Origin: Dipteronia dyeriana
Taxonomy: Eukaryota; Streptophyta; Magnoliopsida; Sapindales; Sapindaceae
DNA: 64,000 nt
NCBI GenBank assembly: GCA_032871835.1
Contig: CM065300.1
Coordinates: 64,429,192 to 64,493,191 of the forward strand
Reading direction: 5' to 3'
In this document: piece by piece, positions 22,966-35,531 of the stretch
How positions within the stretch are numbered: position 1 is the first letter of the stretch
Layout: every line of letters starts with the position of its first letter
Translations under genes and position numbers: made by a program
Notes under the pieces: generated by a model
Database searches by the model: none
Told to the model about the DNA's origin: nothing
The model's input: the letters and a program-made list of their open reading frames with translations, nothing else

Positions 22966-23480
22966 TATGGAATTCGAGCGCACTTCTAAAACAATTGAGT
23001 GGGAGAAGGTGTTTCGGAACACCTACGGCCTCCAAGTTTAGTTGAGCTTTATGTTTTGTGTAATAACACCCCAACGGGTATTCATGAATGGAATTTATCA
23101 AGATGCTTCCTTACAAGGATAGACTAGACAATTGACCCAAACGATATCTACACCTAAACGAGGGATATTCGTGAAGGAATATATTGAAGGTCGATAACTT
23201 GGTAACACACTCAATGTGATTTTATTTATATTCTCCCAAGAGTTCTTGTTAATAAAATTGTAAGGCTAAAATTGAAAATGTTGGTTATTATGTTAACAAC
23301 TAGGTGGGACCTAGTCTAACTAGTAGATGGTGCGAACTCCCAAAGGAGGTGTGACATTTATGGGTGTTGGATCACCGTTGAATTTTATGATTGAATTATT
23401 TTATTTAATTCAAGATAAATATTCAAAAGTGCTTTATCATGATTTTTTAGTCATATAATTTTTGTTAATGTTCAGAAATT
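22966..23480 (+). other. Element C leader, second part
   Basis: Leader sequence resumes after element B and runs to gag. No ORF. The last bases before gag (ttttgttaatgttcag) look like a splice acceptor, five bases before the ATG. Confidence 0.7.
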
Positions 23481-24300
23481 ATGACCCCATCCCTAATCAA
23501 CATCCTAAAAGATAATACTTTAACTAGTGATTATTATGTCACATGGAAAAGGAAAATTGGGCTTTTATTACAATCTGAAAAGCATAAGTTCTTTTTGTGT
23601 ACTCCTAAACCACCTACTTCTACTGGTGAATCTACTCAGGAGCAAATAGATGAGTATCAGTAGTGGAAGTCTTCAGATGAGATGGATAATGTTACATTAT
23701 GGCCACAATCTTCAACGTGTTGCAACAATAACATGAAGGAATGGAGACTGCAGCCTATATAATGATGTGTCTGGAAGAGATGTTTGCTACGATGTCTAGG
23801 ACGACTAAGAGAGAGGCAGTGACTACTTTCATTAATCTTAGAATGAAACATAGGCAGGCTGTGAAAGATCACATGATGAAAGCCATAGCACATCTCAACA
23901 TTGCTGAACTCAATGGTGCTGAGATAGACGGTGAGACAAAAATTGACATGATAGTCAACTCATTATCAGATTCCTTTGATCAATTCATGTTGGACTACAC
24001 CTTGAACAATAAGGAATACACCTTGCAAGGCCTGATGCAAGATGTTCAAAGCCTCGAGAAAATCCTTGTGAAAGACAAGGGTCAAGAGATTCATGCGGTA
24101 GGTAAAGTTGCTACTGTTAAGACCTGTAAGAAAATCAAGAAACAACAGAAGAAAAAACAACTAGCACCTACTAAGAATGAGACAAAGAAAGTAACCAAGA
24201 TCAAAGAGAAGTGTTTCCTCTATGGTGAAAAGGGACATTGAAAAAGAAATTTCCCAAAGTCTTAGGATAAGAAGGAAAAAGGTAATATTAATTATCTTGA
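23481..24300 (+). pseudogene. gag: Element C gag
   Basis: It starts at ATG 23481 with a short copia gag N-terminus (DNTLTSDYYVTWKRKI). The frame is interrupted by TAG near 23662 and a shift, then resumes at 23741. The second stretch shows the conserved gag core NLRMKHRQAVKDHMMKAI and LNGAEIDGETKIDMIVNSL. A lysine-rich linker leads to one degenerate CCHC knuckle: CFLYGEKGH is present, but its second and final Cys are missing (CFLY instead of CxxC) and a TGA follows. In the related D and F elements the knuckle is absent altogether. Confidence 0.85.
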
Positions 24301-25150
24301 AACATGTTTTTTCACGGATTCTATGGATTCATGGATCAAAGACTCCAGAGCCACTAATCATGTTTCCTTTTCCTTATAGGGGTTCAAGGAAAGGAAAATG
24401 CTTAATGCGAATTAATTCAACTTGCATTACGGCAACAGAACGTTGGTGTCTGCAAGTGCAGTTGGAGATATTATGATTAATTTAGATTCTTATAGGCATT
24501 TCGATTTAATAGACATTTATTTTGTACCTCAATTCAAGAGGAATTTAATTTTAATTTCTTGTTTAAATAAATTTGGATATTCATTTACTTTTAATAAAGC
24601 TTTTATTAATTGTAGGAATAACAAATTTATTTGTAAAGGTACATTGGAAAACGGTTTATTCTATTTGAATAGAAATATCTCTCATTTGTTAGGCACGAAA
24701 TCAATGCAACCTAATCATAAAATAGTAAAATTATCAAAAGATGAAACCTACCTATAGCATTTGCACGTAGATCATATTAACCTTGATAGGATCAAAAGAT
24801 TGGTTAGTGATAAAACTTTAAATGACTTTGGAAGGTAAGATGACCAAAAGGTCGTTCATGACGACAGGCACAAGAGCCACTGAATGTTTAGGATTGATAC
24901 ACACTGATGTGTATGGCCCTATGAGCATTTAAGCTAAAGGTGGATATGAGTACTTCATCACTTTCACAGATGATTACTCGAGATTTGATTATGTGTATCG
25001 CATGAGATATAAGTCAGATGCTTTTGACATGTTCATAGCATATAAAGCTAAAGTTGAAAATCAGCATGAGAAACACATAAAAGTCTTGAGGTCTGATAGT
25101 GGTGGAGAATAGCTATCCGGTGAGTTTCAGCAATATCTTATTCAATCCAA
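24301..25150 (+). pseudogene. pol: Element C protease and truncated integrase
   Basis: The protease site reads WIKDSRATNHVS where DSGATNHV is usual, so the active-site Gly is lost. Then comes NLILISCLNKFGYSF, the pre-integrase HLHVDHINLDRIKRLV and the integrase core with VYGPMSI, FTDDYSRFDYVYRM and LRSDSGGE. Integrase stops soon after the second catalytic Asp. At about 25140-25160 the sequence jumps straight to the RT N-terminus, so the last catalytic Glu, the C-terminal domain and the linker, about 1.2 kb compared with element D, have been deleted. Confidence 0.85.
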
Positions 25151-26655
25151 ATTTGAATCTACGTTCAAAAACAAAGTCTGGTATCTTGTAGACTTGCCTA
25201 AAGGGATAAAACTCATCGAGTGCAAATGGGTATACAAGAGGAAAAGAGGAATGGATGGAAATGTGGAAACCTTTAAAGCTAGATTGGTAGATAAAGGTTA
25301 CACACAGAAGGAAGGTATCGATTATAAGGAAACCTTCTCTCTTGTGGCCATGTTTAAATCCATTAGGATACTCTTATCCATTACGGCATCTTTAGACCTA
25401 GAGATTTAGCAAATGGACGTCAAGACAGTTTTCCTTAATGAAAGTCCTGACGAAAGCATCTATATGATGCTACCATGAGGATTCATTGAAAGAGGCTAAG
25501 AGGAAAGGGTATGCAAGTTGCAAAGATCAATATATGGATTGAAGCCGACATCCAGATCCTGGAACATAAGGTTTGGTCAAGCTGTGAAAGTTTTGGATTT
25601 ATTCAAAACCTTGACGAACCCTGTGTATACAAAAGGATTAAAGGTGACAAGTTGGTTTTCCTAGTTCTTCATGTTGATGATATACTACTCATCACAAATG
25701 ATGTAGGTGTATTGACATCAGTAAAAGAATGGTTAGCAAAACAATTTGATATGAAGGACTTAGGAGAAGCAAGTTATATTCTTGCTATCCAAGTCATAAT
25801 GGATAAAAAGAATAGAACAATTGCATTATCCCAAGCTTCATACATAGATAAAATCTTGTCTGGGTTTTCCATTCAAGATTCAAAGAAAAGTATGTTACCT
25901 TTCAGACATGGAATCAAACTTTCTAAGGAACAAGTTCCTAAGAATGAATACGAAGAGCAATTTGTGAGTGGGGTTCTATATGCCACGACAATTGGGAGTC
26001 TCATGTATGCAATGCTCTATACTAGACCAAATATATGTTTTGCTATTGACACTGTTAGTAGGTTTCAATCGAAGCCTGGTCCTGATCACTGGACGGCAGT
26101 CAAGCTTATTTTCAAGTATCTTAGGAGAACAAGAGATTATATGCTTGTATACTCTAGAGGGGATTTAAATCTCGTTGAGTATATAGATTTTTATCTCCAA
26201 TCCTATTCTGACTCAGAAGATCAACATCAGGACCTGTATTAACACTTAGATGAGGGGCAGTCATATGGAGGAGTATCAAACAATCTTGTATTGCTGACTC
26301 CACCATGGAAGCCGAGTATGTTGCCGCATGCGAGGTTGCTAAAGAGGTTGTCTGGCTCTACCAATTCTTGATTGACTTGGAAGTGATTCCTGTTGCGAAT
26401 AAGCAGATCATTATCTATTGTGATAATAGTGGTGCAATGGCTAATTTGAAAGAACTAAGAAGTCATAAGAGAAGGAAACACATTGAAAGAAAGTATCACC
26501 TTTTAAGGAAAAGTGTGCATAGGGGATGCGTGACAATAACCAAGATGGCGTCAGCAGAAAATCTAACGGATCCTTTCACAAAGGCACTTCCACAAAAGAG
26601 TTTTGATGTGCACCTGGAGAATATGGGGATAAGAGACAGGATACATTTGCTATAG
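25151..26655 (+). pseudogene. pol: Element C reverse transcriptase and RNase H
   Basis: RT begins around [20 protein letters not shown] and continues with [24 protein letters not shown] and the catalytic box HVDDILLI, where the usual first residue is Tyr. Stops or shifts occur at 25407, about 25478-25500 and 25511-25620. A long open stretch at 25511-26242 covers the RT C-terminus to YMLVYSRGDL. RNase H (26305-26655) has STMEAEYVAACE, YCDNSGAMANLK and a complete C-terminus ending GIRDRIHLL, then TAG. Confidence 0.9.
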
Positions 26656-26656
26656 A

Positions 26657-26669
26657 GCAAGTGGGAGAA
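26657..26669 (+). promoter_or_regulatory. Polypurine tract of element C
   Basis: gcaagtgggagaa immediately before the right LTR. Confidence 0.8.
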
Positions 26670-29059
26670 TGTTGGGATTATGCTCGATAGCAAGAGTATA
26701 ATAATGTATTTAACAATCGTTTCATATTAAAAAAAGGGATTTATAGTTTAACAAATCTTATAGCATTTATAGTTTAATTATTATAAATGTCAAAAGTAAA
26801 AAATCATAAGGTCATAAAACTACAAGAAAAGAAGAATTGTTCATACATCTGGATATGTATGAGGTAGACACAATTCTTTAGTTATCCTTGAATAATATTC
26901 ACAAGTTAAGATAAAGGTTGGGCGCATTTATCTTGTCAAAGTTGTAGATTCTTTTGCTAGTATTTGAGTGGGATCAAATGTGTTATGATGAGTCTAAAAT
27001 CATCAAATCGTGGTGTCTATAGGAAAAAGAGTCTAGTGCACTAGGTGTATTGAATAGGATCATAGTGAAATACATTATCTAGAACCGTCAATGGATAAAG
27101 GTTTTCACTTGAAGACAATCGGAGAGTCTATCTCAATCCGGAGATAAATGATGGACTTATGGTTGAAAGTGTGATCATTTGAGCTATCAATGAGTACGAT
27201 TATATAGGATAGTATATCCTCGATAGTTTGGTGGTATCCATTTGTTAATCGATAAAGGACTTTATTTATAGATATGGTCATCGTGGCTCCATTTATTTAA
27301 TGAGTGTAGAATATCATCATATGGATGTTTAGAGGTATTGGATATTAAATCTTAAAGTTAAGTTTTCAATAGTGTCTATTGAAATATGGTTTCTGGACAA
27401 GTCGAAATATCCAAGTTCAAAATGTGGTCAAATCAGTAAATATGGTAACTTTGAGAGCTATAGGCGGTCTTTGAGCTCTTGGCGATTACTGATATTCTTC
27501 ACGAGGATACACTATCTCCATTAAGATTGTTTAGGATATGAATGAGCAATATTAACTTATTCTATCATTATTTAACAGATCAATTTTAGTTCCTTAATGG
27601 AATGAACTAAAATTAATAGATCGAACCAAAGTAAATCATTTGTTGATTGTGACTAGGTTATGTCTACTGGAGCTTAACTTTTGATAGCCTGCCAAGATCT
27701 CCAATCCACACGAACTTGCATGGATCACTTGATATATTCTACCGGGCCAATTTATGGGTCCAGCTAGAATTGTATTAAGGCACGTGGACTTGTTTCTTTT
27801 AGTAAGAATGGGTCTAGTTCACATGTGGACTTTTTTATTTAAGTCCAATGGACTTAATAAAATATGAAAAACAATATTTGGCCCATATATAGGCTTGGGT
27901 GGCTAGGGATTATAGAATAGCCTTATATATTGTTTTTTATTTTGTTATTTAATTAAATTGAAATTACTTAATTTATTAATTAATTAATTATTTAATTAAA
28001 AGTCAAAATCTTTTTCCTAGCAGGAGATGGTCTTTTAGAGTCATTTTATTGTTGGTAATATGATAAGTATCAATTACTATATTTGATAAATAGATAAATA
28101 ATAGAAATTTATTTATCTAGTCAAATTAAGAAGTATTTGGTTTCTATTAGGACTCTAATTGACATTTGGACAAATTATGAAGTTTTTGATTTAGTCACAA
28201 TTTAATAATATTCAATTATTGGTTATTGAATAAATACACTATTTGAGTTGGATTAGGAGTTTTGGTGTAGAAAAGAATTCTTCTTTGAAAAGGATTCTTG
28301 GTTACCAAGTAAATCCTCTTAAGAAAAGGATTCTTGCCCACCAAGTAAATCCTTCTTAGGAGAGGATTTGGTCTCCTAAATTAAAAGGATGAAGAATTCG
28401 GGCACTATATGTATGATAGTGTAGATTTCGGCCAATCCAATTTTTAGAGAGAAAAAATTTCAGCCACTTCCTTTTCTTGGAGAGAAATTTCAGCCACACC
28501 CTAATTTAAGGAGAGATATTTCGGCCAAGAGAGAATTTTAAGTGTAGAAAATTTGGTTCTTTCTCTAGATAAATTCGTCCAACTCTAAAGTTTTGTGTGT
28601 GAAAATTTGGCAAAGAAGAAAAGGAAGAAAGAACGTTTTGTTTTTGATAGTGCACTAGTAGATTTTAAGTTAAAAGGTTTTGTGTACAACATCGAATCAA
28701 GGTTCACGTTAGTTTCAATCAAATTGATTGATAATTCACAAGTTACCTAACATTCTTTGTTTTTCTTCTTGAAGGATTATTGTGACTAACAAAAGAAGAG
28801 ATTTTGTTTGTTTCCATCCTAAGGTACAATTTAAAGAAAGAGAGCACACACTCCTAGGTGATTCACATTCGTGATTGGATTGGAAGATCTTGCAGATTCA
28901 ATTCAACTATAGTTCAATCTTCACGAGAAAAAGGTACCATACTTTTAATATACGTCAATTAATCTAGGGTTAAAGTTCTTTATATTAAAGGGAAAATTTT
29001 AAATATATCAAACCCTAATTTTACGCTTCTACCATGTTTTGAAATGATTTTTCCCTACA
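26670..29059 (+). repeat. Right LTR of element C
   Basis: It begins TGTTGGGATTATGCTCGA and ends ttttccctaca, 2390 bp. It aligns with 10368-12579 and with the solo LTR at 31646-34119. Confidence 0.9.
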
Positions 29060-30240
29060 CTACCTCTGTTGTTACTGTTGTTGTTGTTCCACCTCCCGCG
29101 CATGCTTCAATGCCTCCTAGGGCAAGAGGAGGTGCAGAAACTGCTACTACCACTACTGATATGGCTCTAGAAGATCGAACTCGATCTCAACTGAGGATTA
29201 CTGGTCAGAATGAGGTCTTGGATCATTTCATCTTGGCTTGTCCTGGCAAGAGTTTGAGTCCCCTGACCTCGATGCCATCTAACATCTTGCTCACCAATGG
29301 CTCCACCCTCACAGCTGAGGTAAACAGTATATTCTGCTTCACTCTATTTTATCCTACACCTTCTTGTATTTGGATGATAGTTAACTTGATTTCTGTGACC
29401 TGCAGACTTTTAAATACAGTGTTATGGTGGGCCACTAGATTTCTTCAATCAATAGGCATGTTGAAGACGTTAGAGCCAAGAACGAGAAGGTCCAAAGCTA
29501 GCTCGCTCAGCTGCAGACTGATAACCGGGGTTTGAGCGAAGCCCTAGACCTAACCATCAAATCCCTCACGAACGCCTAAGGTAGCGTGGAACGGAACAAA
29601 TGCGCATTCGACACCGAAATCCTTCGACAAGGTGGTGAGCTTGGAGACTGACTCTTCTTTCGAGGGTGGTTATTTCTGTCTTGCATTTTTGATGACCCAG
29701 GTTCTACCTCCTTCTTTTGATGTGGCCATCATCATGAGTTGGAATAGGGAAGAGATTCTAGAAAGAGCTAAGAAGATGTCAGCCCAGTTGGTGATGGAAT
29801 TGGTCTTTCTTATGTCGTTGGAGTCGATAAAGAGGCAGATGATGGTGAAATGTAACCTATCTCATCCTTTCTATCAAGCATGAGGGCCACTGGTGTAAAT
29901 CCTCCTACCAAATCCGTACCTGAAATTGTGTCCCAGGTTAAGGAAATGTCCCAACTTTGCTTGTCAAGGTGGTGGAGGAAATCCTTGCTGGCAAGAGTCG
30001 ATAGAGGTTGAAGTTACTTTACCTAGCCAGATCGAGGCAGTAGGGGGTCAACCTGCTTCTAAAGGGGCAGTAGAGACCTGGTCTACTACCAAAGGAGCAC
30101 AAAAGGATGTTACTGGGGCAAAAGAAATAGTGGGGCAAGCTGAGGTTGAGGCTCCGGTGGCTCTTCAGACCGATCTAGTCACAGTTGAGATACTTGTTGA
30201 AACTGTACAAACGGAGATAGAGCAGTAGAAGGAGGCCACA
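29060..30240 (+). pseudogene. G1 gene, second half: coiled-coil and acidic C-terminus
   Basis: The sequence continues the gene interrupted at 10367. It reads PPPAHASMPPRARGG, then NEVLDHFILACPGKSL. A GT-AG intron follows at 29320-29405, then coiled-coil-like sequence near 29490-29570 (AKNEKVQS, LAQLQTDNRGLSEALD). A second candidate intron spans 29635-29700 (gtgagc to gacccag). The C-terminus (about 30000-30230) is rich in Glu, Val and Thr and ends in VETVQTEIEQ then TAG. The G2 remnant at 50926-51761 has the same order of coiled coil then an acidic tail with repeated EVQTD-like words. Stops near 29440, 29505 and 29577 mark it as dead. Confidence 0.5.
29320..29405 (+). other. Candidate spliceosomal intron in G1, second half
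   Basis: Donor GAG/GTAAAC and acceptor gatttctgtgacctgcag/ACT. 86 bp with a pyrimidine-rich 3' end and a plausible branch region (ttaacttgat). Confidence 0.6.
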
Positions 30241-30985
30241 TGGGGAGACCTGATGAGTGATCCAGTATTCTGATTATGAATTTATGTTATTGTGGCTCAG
30301 AAATTAGGGGTTGGGCACCCTGTTTGACCATGAACCAGACTTATCAATTCATGTTATACTTTTCTGACAACTATATATCTCGAAAATAAGGACGGGCTCC
30401 GTGATCATCTTGATATAGCCTACAATAGGGGATGGACTCCCTGAATGCCCTGAATGCCATGAATGATAACTTCTTCTTTCTATATTCTAATATCTAGTTG
30501 ATCTTTGTCTTGGTTGAATGCGTCCTGGTTTATTTCTTATCTTGATCTAGGAATATTCCCTTGGGTATACATGACTTAATAAAATCTGGTAAGGAAAAAC
30601 ATAAAAACCTGCCAAGTACAAAGAGTCGATTGGAGTAGATGATTGGATTCAGCTTCAGATACTTAGTCAGAATATAATCCTGCCAGCCCCGGTACACAGT
30701 GCCTCTATCTACGTGATCCCCTGGTTCCTAAACGAAGCCATTATTGTAACTTGGAATATTTCTTCATCAAGACTTTGGCAAAATTTCTTATAGTAAGAGC
30801 TTGGATAGCAGAGACATTCCATTGTGTGGCACTTCGATGCCTAGATGATACCGTTGTCAAGGTGTATATCGTTCCTTGCCTAAGTCCCTATTGTTCACCT
30901 GATACAACTGAACCTGATAACATAAGAAACTTGAAAAAGGTGTGAAGAGAAAACTGGAGTAATAAGTGACTGGTAAAAAAATATC
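30241..30985. other. G1 downstream region; no gene
   Basis: AT-rich DNA following the G1 stop. aataaaa at 30578-30584 could be a polyadenylation signal. No long ORF with recognisable content. The boundary with the truncated left LTR of element D near 30986 is approximate. Confidence 0.45.
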
Positions 30986-31640
30986 TATGGTACTTTATTG
31001 AATCTATATGAATCTCTCACCAAGATCTATTTACCGATGAGATTCATACATGTCAACTAATGATGGCTATATGTGGGTGATCTTAATCTTGAGTGTCTTA
31101 TCGACTCCCTCAGGTTAGATCGTGGTCTTTGATATACCATGGGTGAGGTCAGATGCATTTCTTGATCAATATACTCCATATGTTGGGATTATGGTTTGGC
31201 TTGTGGCTGGGAAGGTTTGTACACAATAGTGGAATCCACTCCTTCTTGTGAGAAGCAGACGGTAGTTCCCTTAAGGGTTGATTCGGGGCTTGGACAATAT
31301 AAGCGGGGAAATAGGATTTATTGTTAATTATAGAATCAACGGTACTTAAAGGATATATGTAATTAGAGGGGCATAACGGACATTATAGCCCAACTCTAAT
31401 TATGAACTACTTTGGAGGATCACACCATATGTAATAGCTATATCGATGGACACCAAGTTGTATCGGTCTATGTAAAAGCGTCTACAGTTGAGAGAGTGCA
31501 GCTTCGGTTTTTAGTGGAATAACGCCGAAGTTAATAATCAAGGAATATTAAATAAAGAGTTTAATTAATGCTTCCAAAGATTATTGGAGCTCAAAATACT
31601 GTGGGTCCATTAGGTCCCCTTGCTAACCCGATCGATTTAG

Positions 31641-31645
31641 GTAAC
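31641..31645. repeat. Target-site duplication gtaac, left
   Basis: The five bases before the solo LTR are gtaac; the same five follow it at 34120-34124. The unoccupied site ttaggtaacaagggtcac is seen in the right LTR of D near 39893. Confidence 0.95.
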
Positions 31646-34119
31646 TGTTCGGATTATGCTCGATAGCAAGAGTGTAATATTGTAATTAACAATCTTTTCA
31701 TATGAATAAAGTGATTTCTAGTTTAACAAATCTTATAGCATTTATAGTTTAATTATTATAATTGTCAAAAGTAAATAATCATAAGGTCAAAAGACTATGA
31801 GCAAAGAAGAATTGTTCATACATCTAGATATGTATAAGGTAGACACAATTCTTTAGTTAGTCTTAAATAATATTCACAACTTAAGATAGAAGGTTGGGCG
31901 CCTTTATCTTGTTAAAGTTGTAGATTCTTTTGCTAGCATTTGAGTGGGATCAAATGTGTTATGATGAGTCTAAAATCATTAAAGTGAGGTGTCTTTGGGT
32001 AAAAGAATCTAGTGCACTGGGTGCATTGAATAGGATCAAAATGAAATACTTTATCTAGAACCGTCAATGGATAAAAGTTTTCATTTGAAGACAATCGGAG
32101 AGTCTATCTCAATCTCGAGATAAATGATGGACTTATGGTTGCAAGTATTGTCATTTGAGCTATCAATGAGTACCGATTATATAGCATAGTCTATCCTCGA
32201 TAGTTTGGTGGTATTCATTTGTTAATCGATAGAGGACTTCATTTATAGATATGGACTTCGTGGCTCCATTTATTGAATGAGAGTAGAATACCATCATATG
32301 GATGTTTTGAGGTATTGGATATTAAATCTTAACGTTAAGTTTTCAATAGTGTCTATTGAAACATGGCTTCTGGACAAGTCAAAATATCCAAGTTCAAAAT
32401 GTGGTCATGTGAGTAAATATGGTAACTTGGAGAGCTATAGGCGGTCTATGAGTTCTTGGCGATTACTGGTATTCTTCACGAGGATACACTTTCTCCAATA
32501 AGGTTGTCTAGGGTAGAAATGAGTAACATCAACTTATTCTATCTTTATTTAAGAGTTCAATTTTAGTTTTTTAGTGGAATGAACTAAAATTAAATAGATT
32601 GGACCTAAGTGAATCATTTGTTGATTGTGATTGGGTTGTGTCTATTGGAGCTTAAATTTAGATAGCCCGCCTAGATCCCCAATCCACACAAACTTGCATG
32701 GATCACTTGATATATTCTACCGGACCAATAGGGGTCCAACTAGAATTGTAATAAGGCATGTGAACTTGTTTCTTTTTGTAAGAATAGGTCTAGTTCACAT
32801 GTGGACTTTTTATTTAGGTCCAATGGATTTAATAAAATGAGAAAAATAATATATGGCCTTTATACTAGGTATGGGCGGCAATGGCTATGGATAATAGCTT
32901 TAATATATTATTTTTATTTTATTATTATTTAATTAAATGGAAATTAATTAATTTGTTGATTAATTAATTATTTAATTAAAAGTCAAAATCTTTTCCTATT
33001 AGGAGATGGTCTCCTAAAACTATACTATTGTTGGTAGTATAGTTAATGTTAAAGACTATATTTGATAAGTAGATAAATAAAAGGAGTTATTTATCTAATC
33101 AAATTAGGAAGTCTTTAATATGGTTACAAACACACTATTGAGTAGGATTAGGAGTCTTGGTGTAGGAAAGAATTCTTTTTGGAAAAGGATTCTTGGTCAC
33201 CAAGTAAAACTACTTAATGGTAGAATTCTTATTTGAAAAGGATTCATAACCACCAAGTTAATCTACCTAAGGATAGGATTCTTGTCCATCAAGTAATCTT
33301 TATTAGGAGGGATTAAACACTCCTAATCTACTTCAAACAAGGGAATTTCGTTCATCACATGTATAATATAGGATAGGATAGATTTCCTTCTAGATAAGGA
33401 TTATAACTACCAAATAAATCCACATAAGGAAAGGATTCTTGCCAACCAAGTGAATCCTTCTTAGGAAAGGATTTATGAACCTATATATATGTGGATGATA
33501 AATTTAACCAGCCCTAAGGCAAGTAGAGGTAATTTCGGCCAAGCTTTATTTGAGAAAGAAAATGTTTCGGCCATCACAGGAATTTTGAGGGAGATAAATC
33601 TGATTTTTCTCTAGACAAAATTCGATCATCTCTAATCAATAGTGTGTGAATTCGGCCAAGTAGAGAAAAAAGGGGAACGTTTTTGTATTCAATAGTATAC
33701 TAATATCCTTTACATCAAAGGGTTTTGTCTACAACATCGAATCAAGGTTCACTCGAGTTACAATCAAATTGATTGATAATTCACAAGCGACCGAACGTTC
33801 TTGGATTTTTCTCTTGAAGGATATTTGTAACTAACAAATAAAAGATATTTGCTTTGTCTCCATCCTCAAAAATACAATTTAAAGAAAGGGAGCCCACACT
33901 CCTAGGTGATTCACGTTCATGATTGGATTGGAAGATCTTGGGGAATCAATTCAGCGCTTGTTCAATCGTCACGCGAAAAAGGTACGATACTTTTATATAC
34001 ATCAATTAATCTATGGTTAAGGTTCTCATTGCATAAAAGGGAAAAAAAATTATACGCAAACCCTAATCTCGTTTTTTTCTCACGCTTCCGCTGCGTTTCT
34101 AAACCATTTTTTCCTTACA
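31646..34119 (+). repeat. Solo LTR of the C family, inserted in LTR D
   Basis: It begins TGTTCGGATTATGCTCGA and ends ttccttaca, 2474 bp, TG to CA, with no internal coding region. The flanking perfect 5-bp duplication shows that a whole element inserted here and was later reduced by recombination between its two LTRs. Confidence 0.95.
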
Positions 34120-34124
34120 GTAAC
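34120..34124. repeat. Target-site duplication gtaac, right
   Basis: Partner of 31641-31645. Confidence 0.95.
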
Positions 34125-35037
34125 AAGGGTCACGGTAAATTAATTGGATTGTCCAATTAATTGTGTTACAAAAGTGACACGTATTTATTCGGGAATTAAT
34201 TGAATAATGAGATTATTTAATTAATGGATATTATAGTTAAATTAATTAAATAATTATATTATTTAATTATATTGATAATTATGAGTTATTGATTAACTAT
34301 TAATTTGAGGGTGTTAGTTGATATATGGATTTAGGTGAAGAAAAAATAATAGGATTATTTTATTGTACTAAATCATTTATCTAAGTATTTGAATTTAAGT
34401 TTAAAATTAAATACTTATTATCACTTTTAATATATTATATATATTTGAAAAGGATAATTAAAATATATATATATCAATTATAACACAAAAGATTGTATTG
34501 GATGCAAATTGGTGTGTGCACATATATTGGTGTTTGTATATGATACAAATGTGTGCATGTGCAACACACAAGAATTTACATATGATGCAAATTCCTAGTG
34601 CATGCAACAAGAAGTAGAATAAAAGTGAAAAAGGCAATTTACTTGTGGGTTAGAGACACAAGACAGTTTTTTGCAAATGATGCAAATTTTGTGTGCGTGT
34701 AACAAGCACTAGATAACATCTCTTAAATTGTTTTGAAGGCAATTGAAGCATGGGTTAGTGGACACACAAAAGAGATCAGTTACCAATCCTGGGAGATAGC
34801 GAGGAAGATCGAGTGGTTCAGACAGTAGCATAAATTAAAGTGAAGGAGCCTCCAAACATTGGTATGTTCTTCTTTTGATTTTATTGATTACAATTTCCTG
34901 TGTTTACATATTGTATGTATTAGTTTCGAAAAATAATTACGATCCCAAGTTCACTGATCCCAAATACAGATTATGATCTGTATAAAAATTTTAAAACCTA
35001 ATTCCGCTGCGTGACCGGTGAACGGAGTTCCAACAAT

Positions 35038-35050
35038 TAGTATCAGAGCC
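35038..35050 (+). promoter_or_regulatory. Primer-binding site of element D
   Basis: tagtatcagagcc, two bases after the LTR. It differs from the initiator-Met complement by one base (second position G to A); F keeps the original form. Confidence 0.85.
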
Positions 35051-35312
35051 TGGTTATATTTCGAAACAAGAAATTGTTTTCGATGCCCCTGTATGTATGA
35101 ATGTGTAGGCACCATCTTTATGATTGTATGAATGTTTTTAATTAAATTGTTTAATTTAAACATGGTTGATCGTAAATTTTTATGGTACTATAGATTTAGG
35201 GTTTATGGGTTGTATATATTTTTTATTATTATTATATTTTTATTTTACTATTATTGTATTGTAAATAAATAAATAAAATTGTAATCTGTAAACGAAGAAC
35301 TGGAAACGCGCA

Positions 35313-35531
35313 GGACGGTGGTACTGTTCACGGTGGTACTGTTCATAGTACTGCTGCACCGCACTATTCACACACTGTTCACTGTACTGTTCACCGAACA
35401 CTGTTCACGGTGTTAATGTTCACAGAACACTATGTCACGGCCAGCACTGTTCACCGACACCGTTAACCGACACTGTTCACCGAGTACTGTTCACGCACGG
35501 TTCCGTTGGCAAGTGTTGCCTAGTGTGTTCA
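35313..35531 (+). repeat. Minisatellite of actgttcac units in the leader of D
   Basis: The word actgttcac or close variants (actgttcatag, actattcac, actgttcaccg) occurs about 12 times over 220 bp with irregular 9 to 20 base spacing. It sits between leader sequence and mid-gag sequence, where element F has about 1.1 kb of leader plus the gag N-terminus. So it marks or fills a deletion. Confidence 0.85.

Larger units (their letters stand above)
10368..29059 (+). mobile_element. Element C: Ty1/copia retrotransposon with both LTRs, split by element B
   Basis: Left LTR 10368-12579, PBS 12582, leader, gag 23481 onward, protease, partial integrase, RT, RNase H, PPT, right LTR 26670-29059. Element B (13405-22965) interrupts the leader. 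Without B the element would be about 9.1 kb. The bases beside the LTRs (aatgt and ctacc) do not form a target duplication. It sits inside the G1 gene. The clade is not assigned; the pre-integrase and RT style is that of Tork/TAR/Angela-like copia. Confidence 0.9.
30986..35035 (+). repeat. Left LTR of element D, truncated and interrupted
   Basis: Aligns with 39240-40812 of the right LTR: 30999-31645 before the interruption and 34125-35035 after it. The first 300 bases or so of the LTR are missing or scrambled, so the start coordinate is approximate. It ends ttccaaca at 35035. The inserted block is a solo C-family LTR. Confidence 0.82.
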
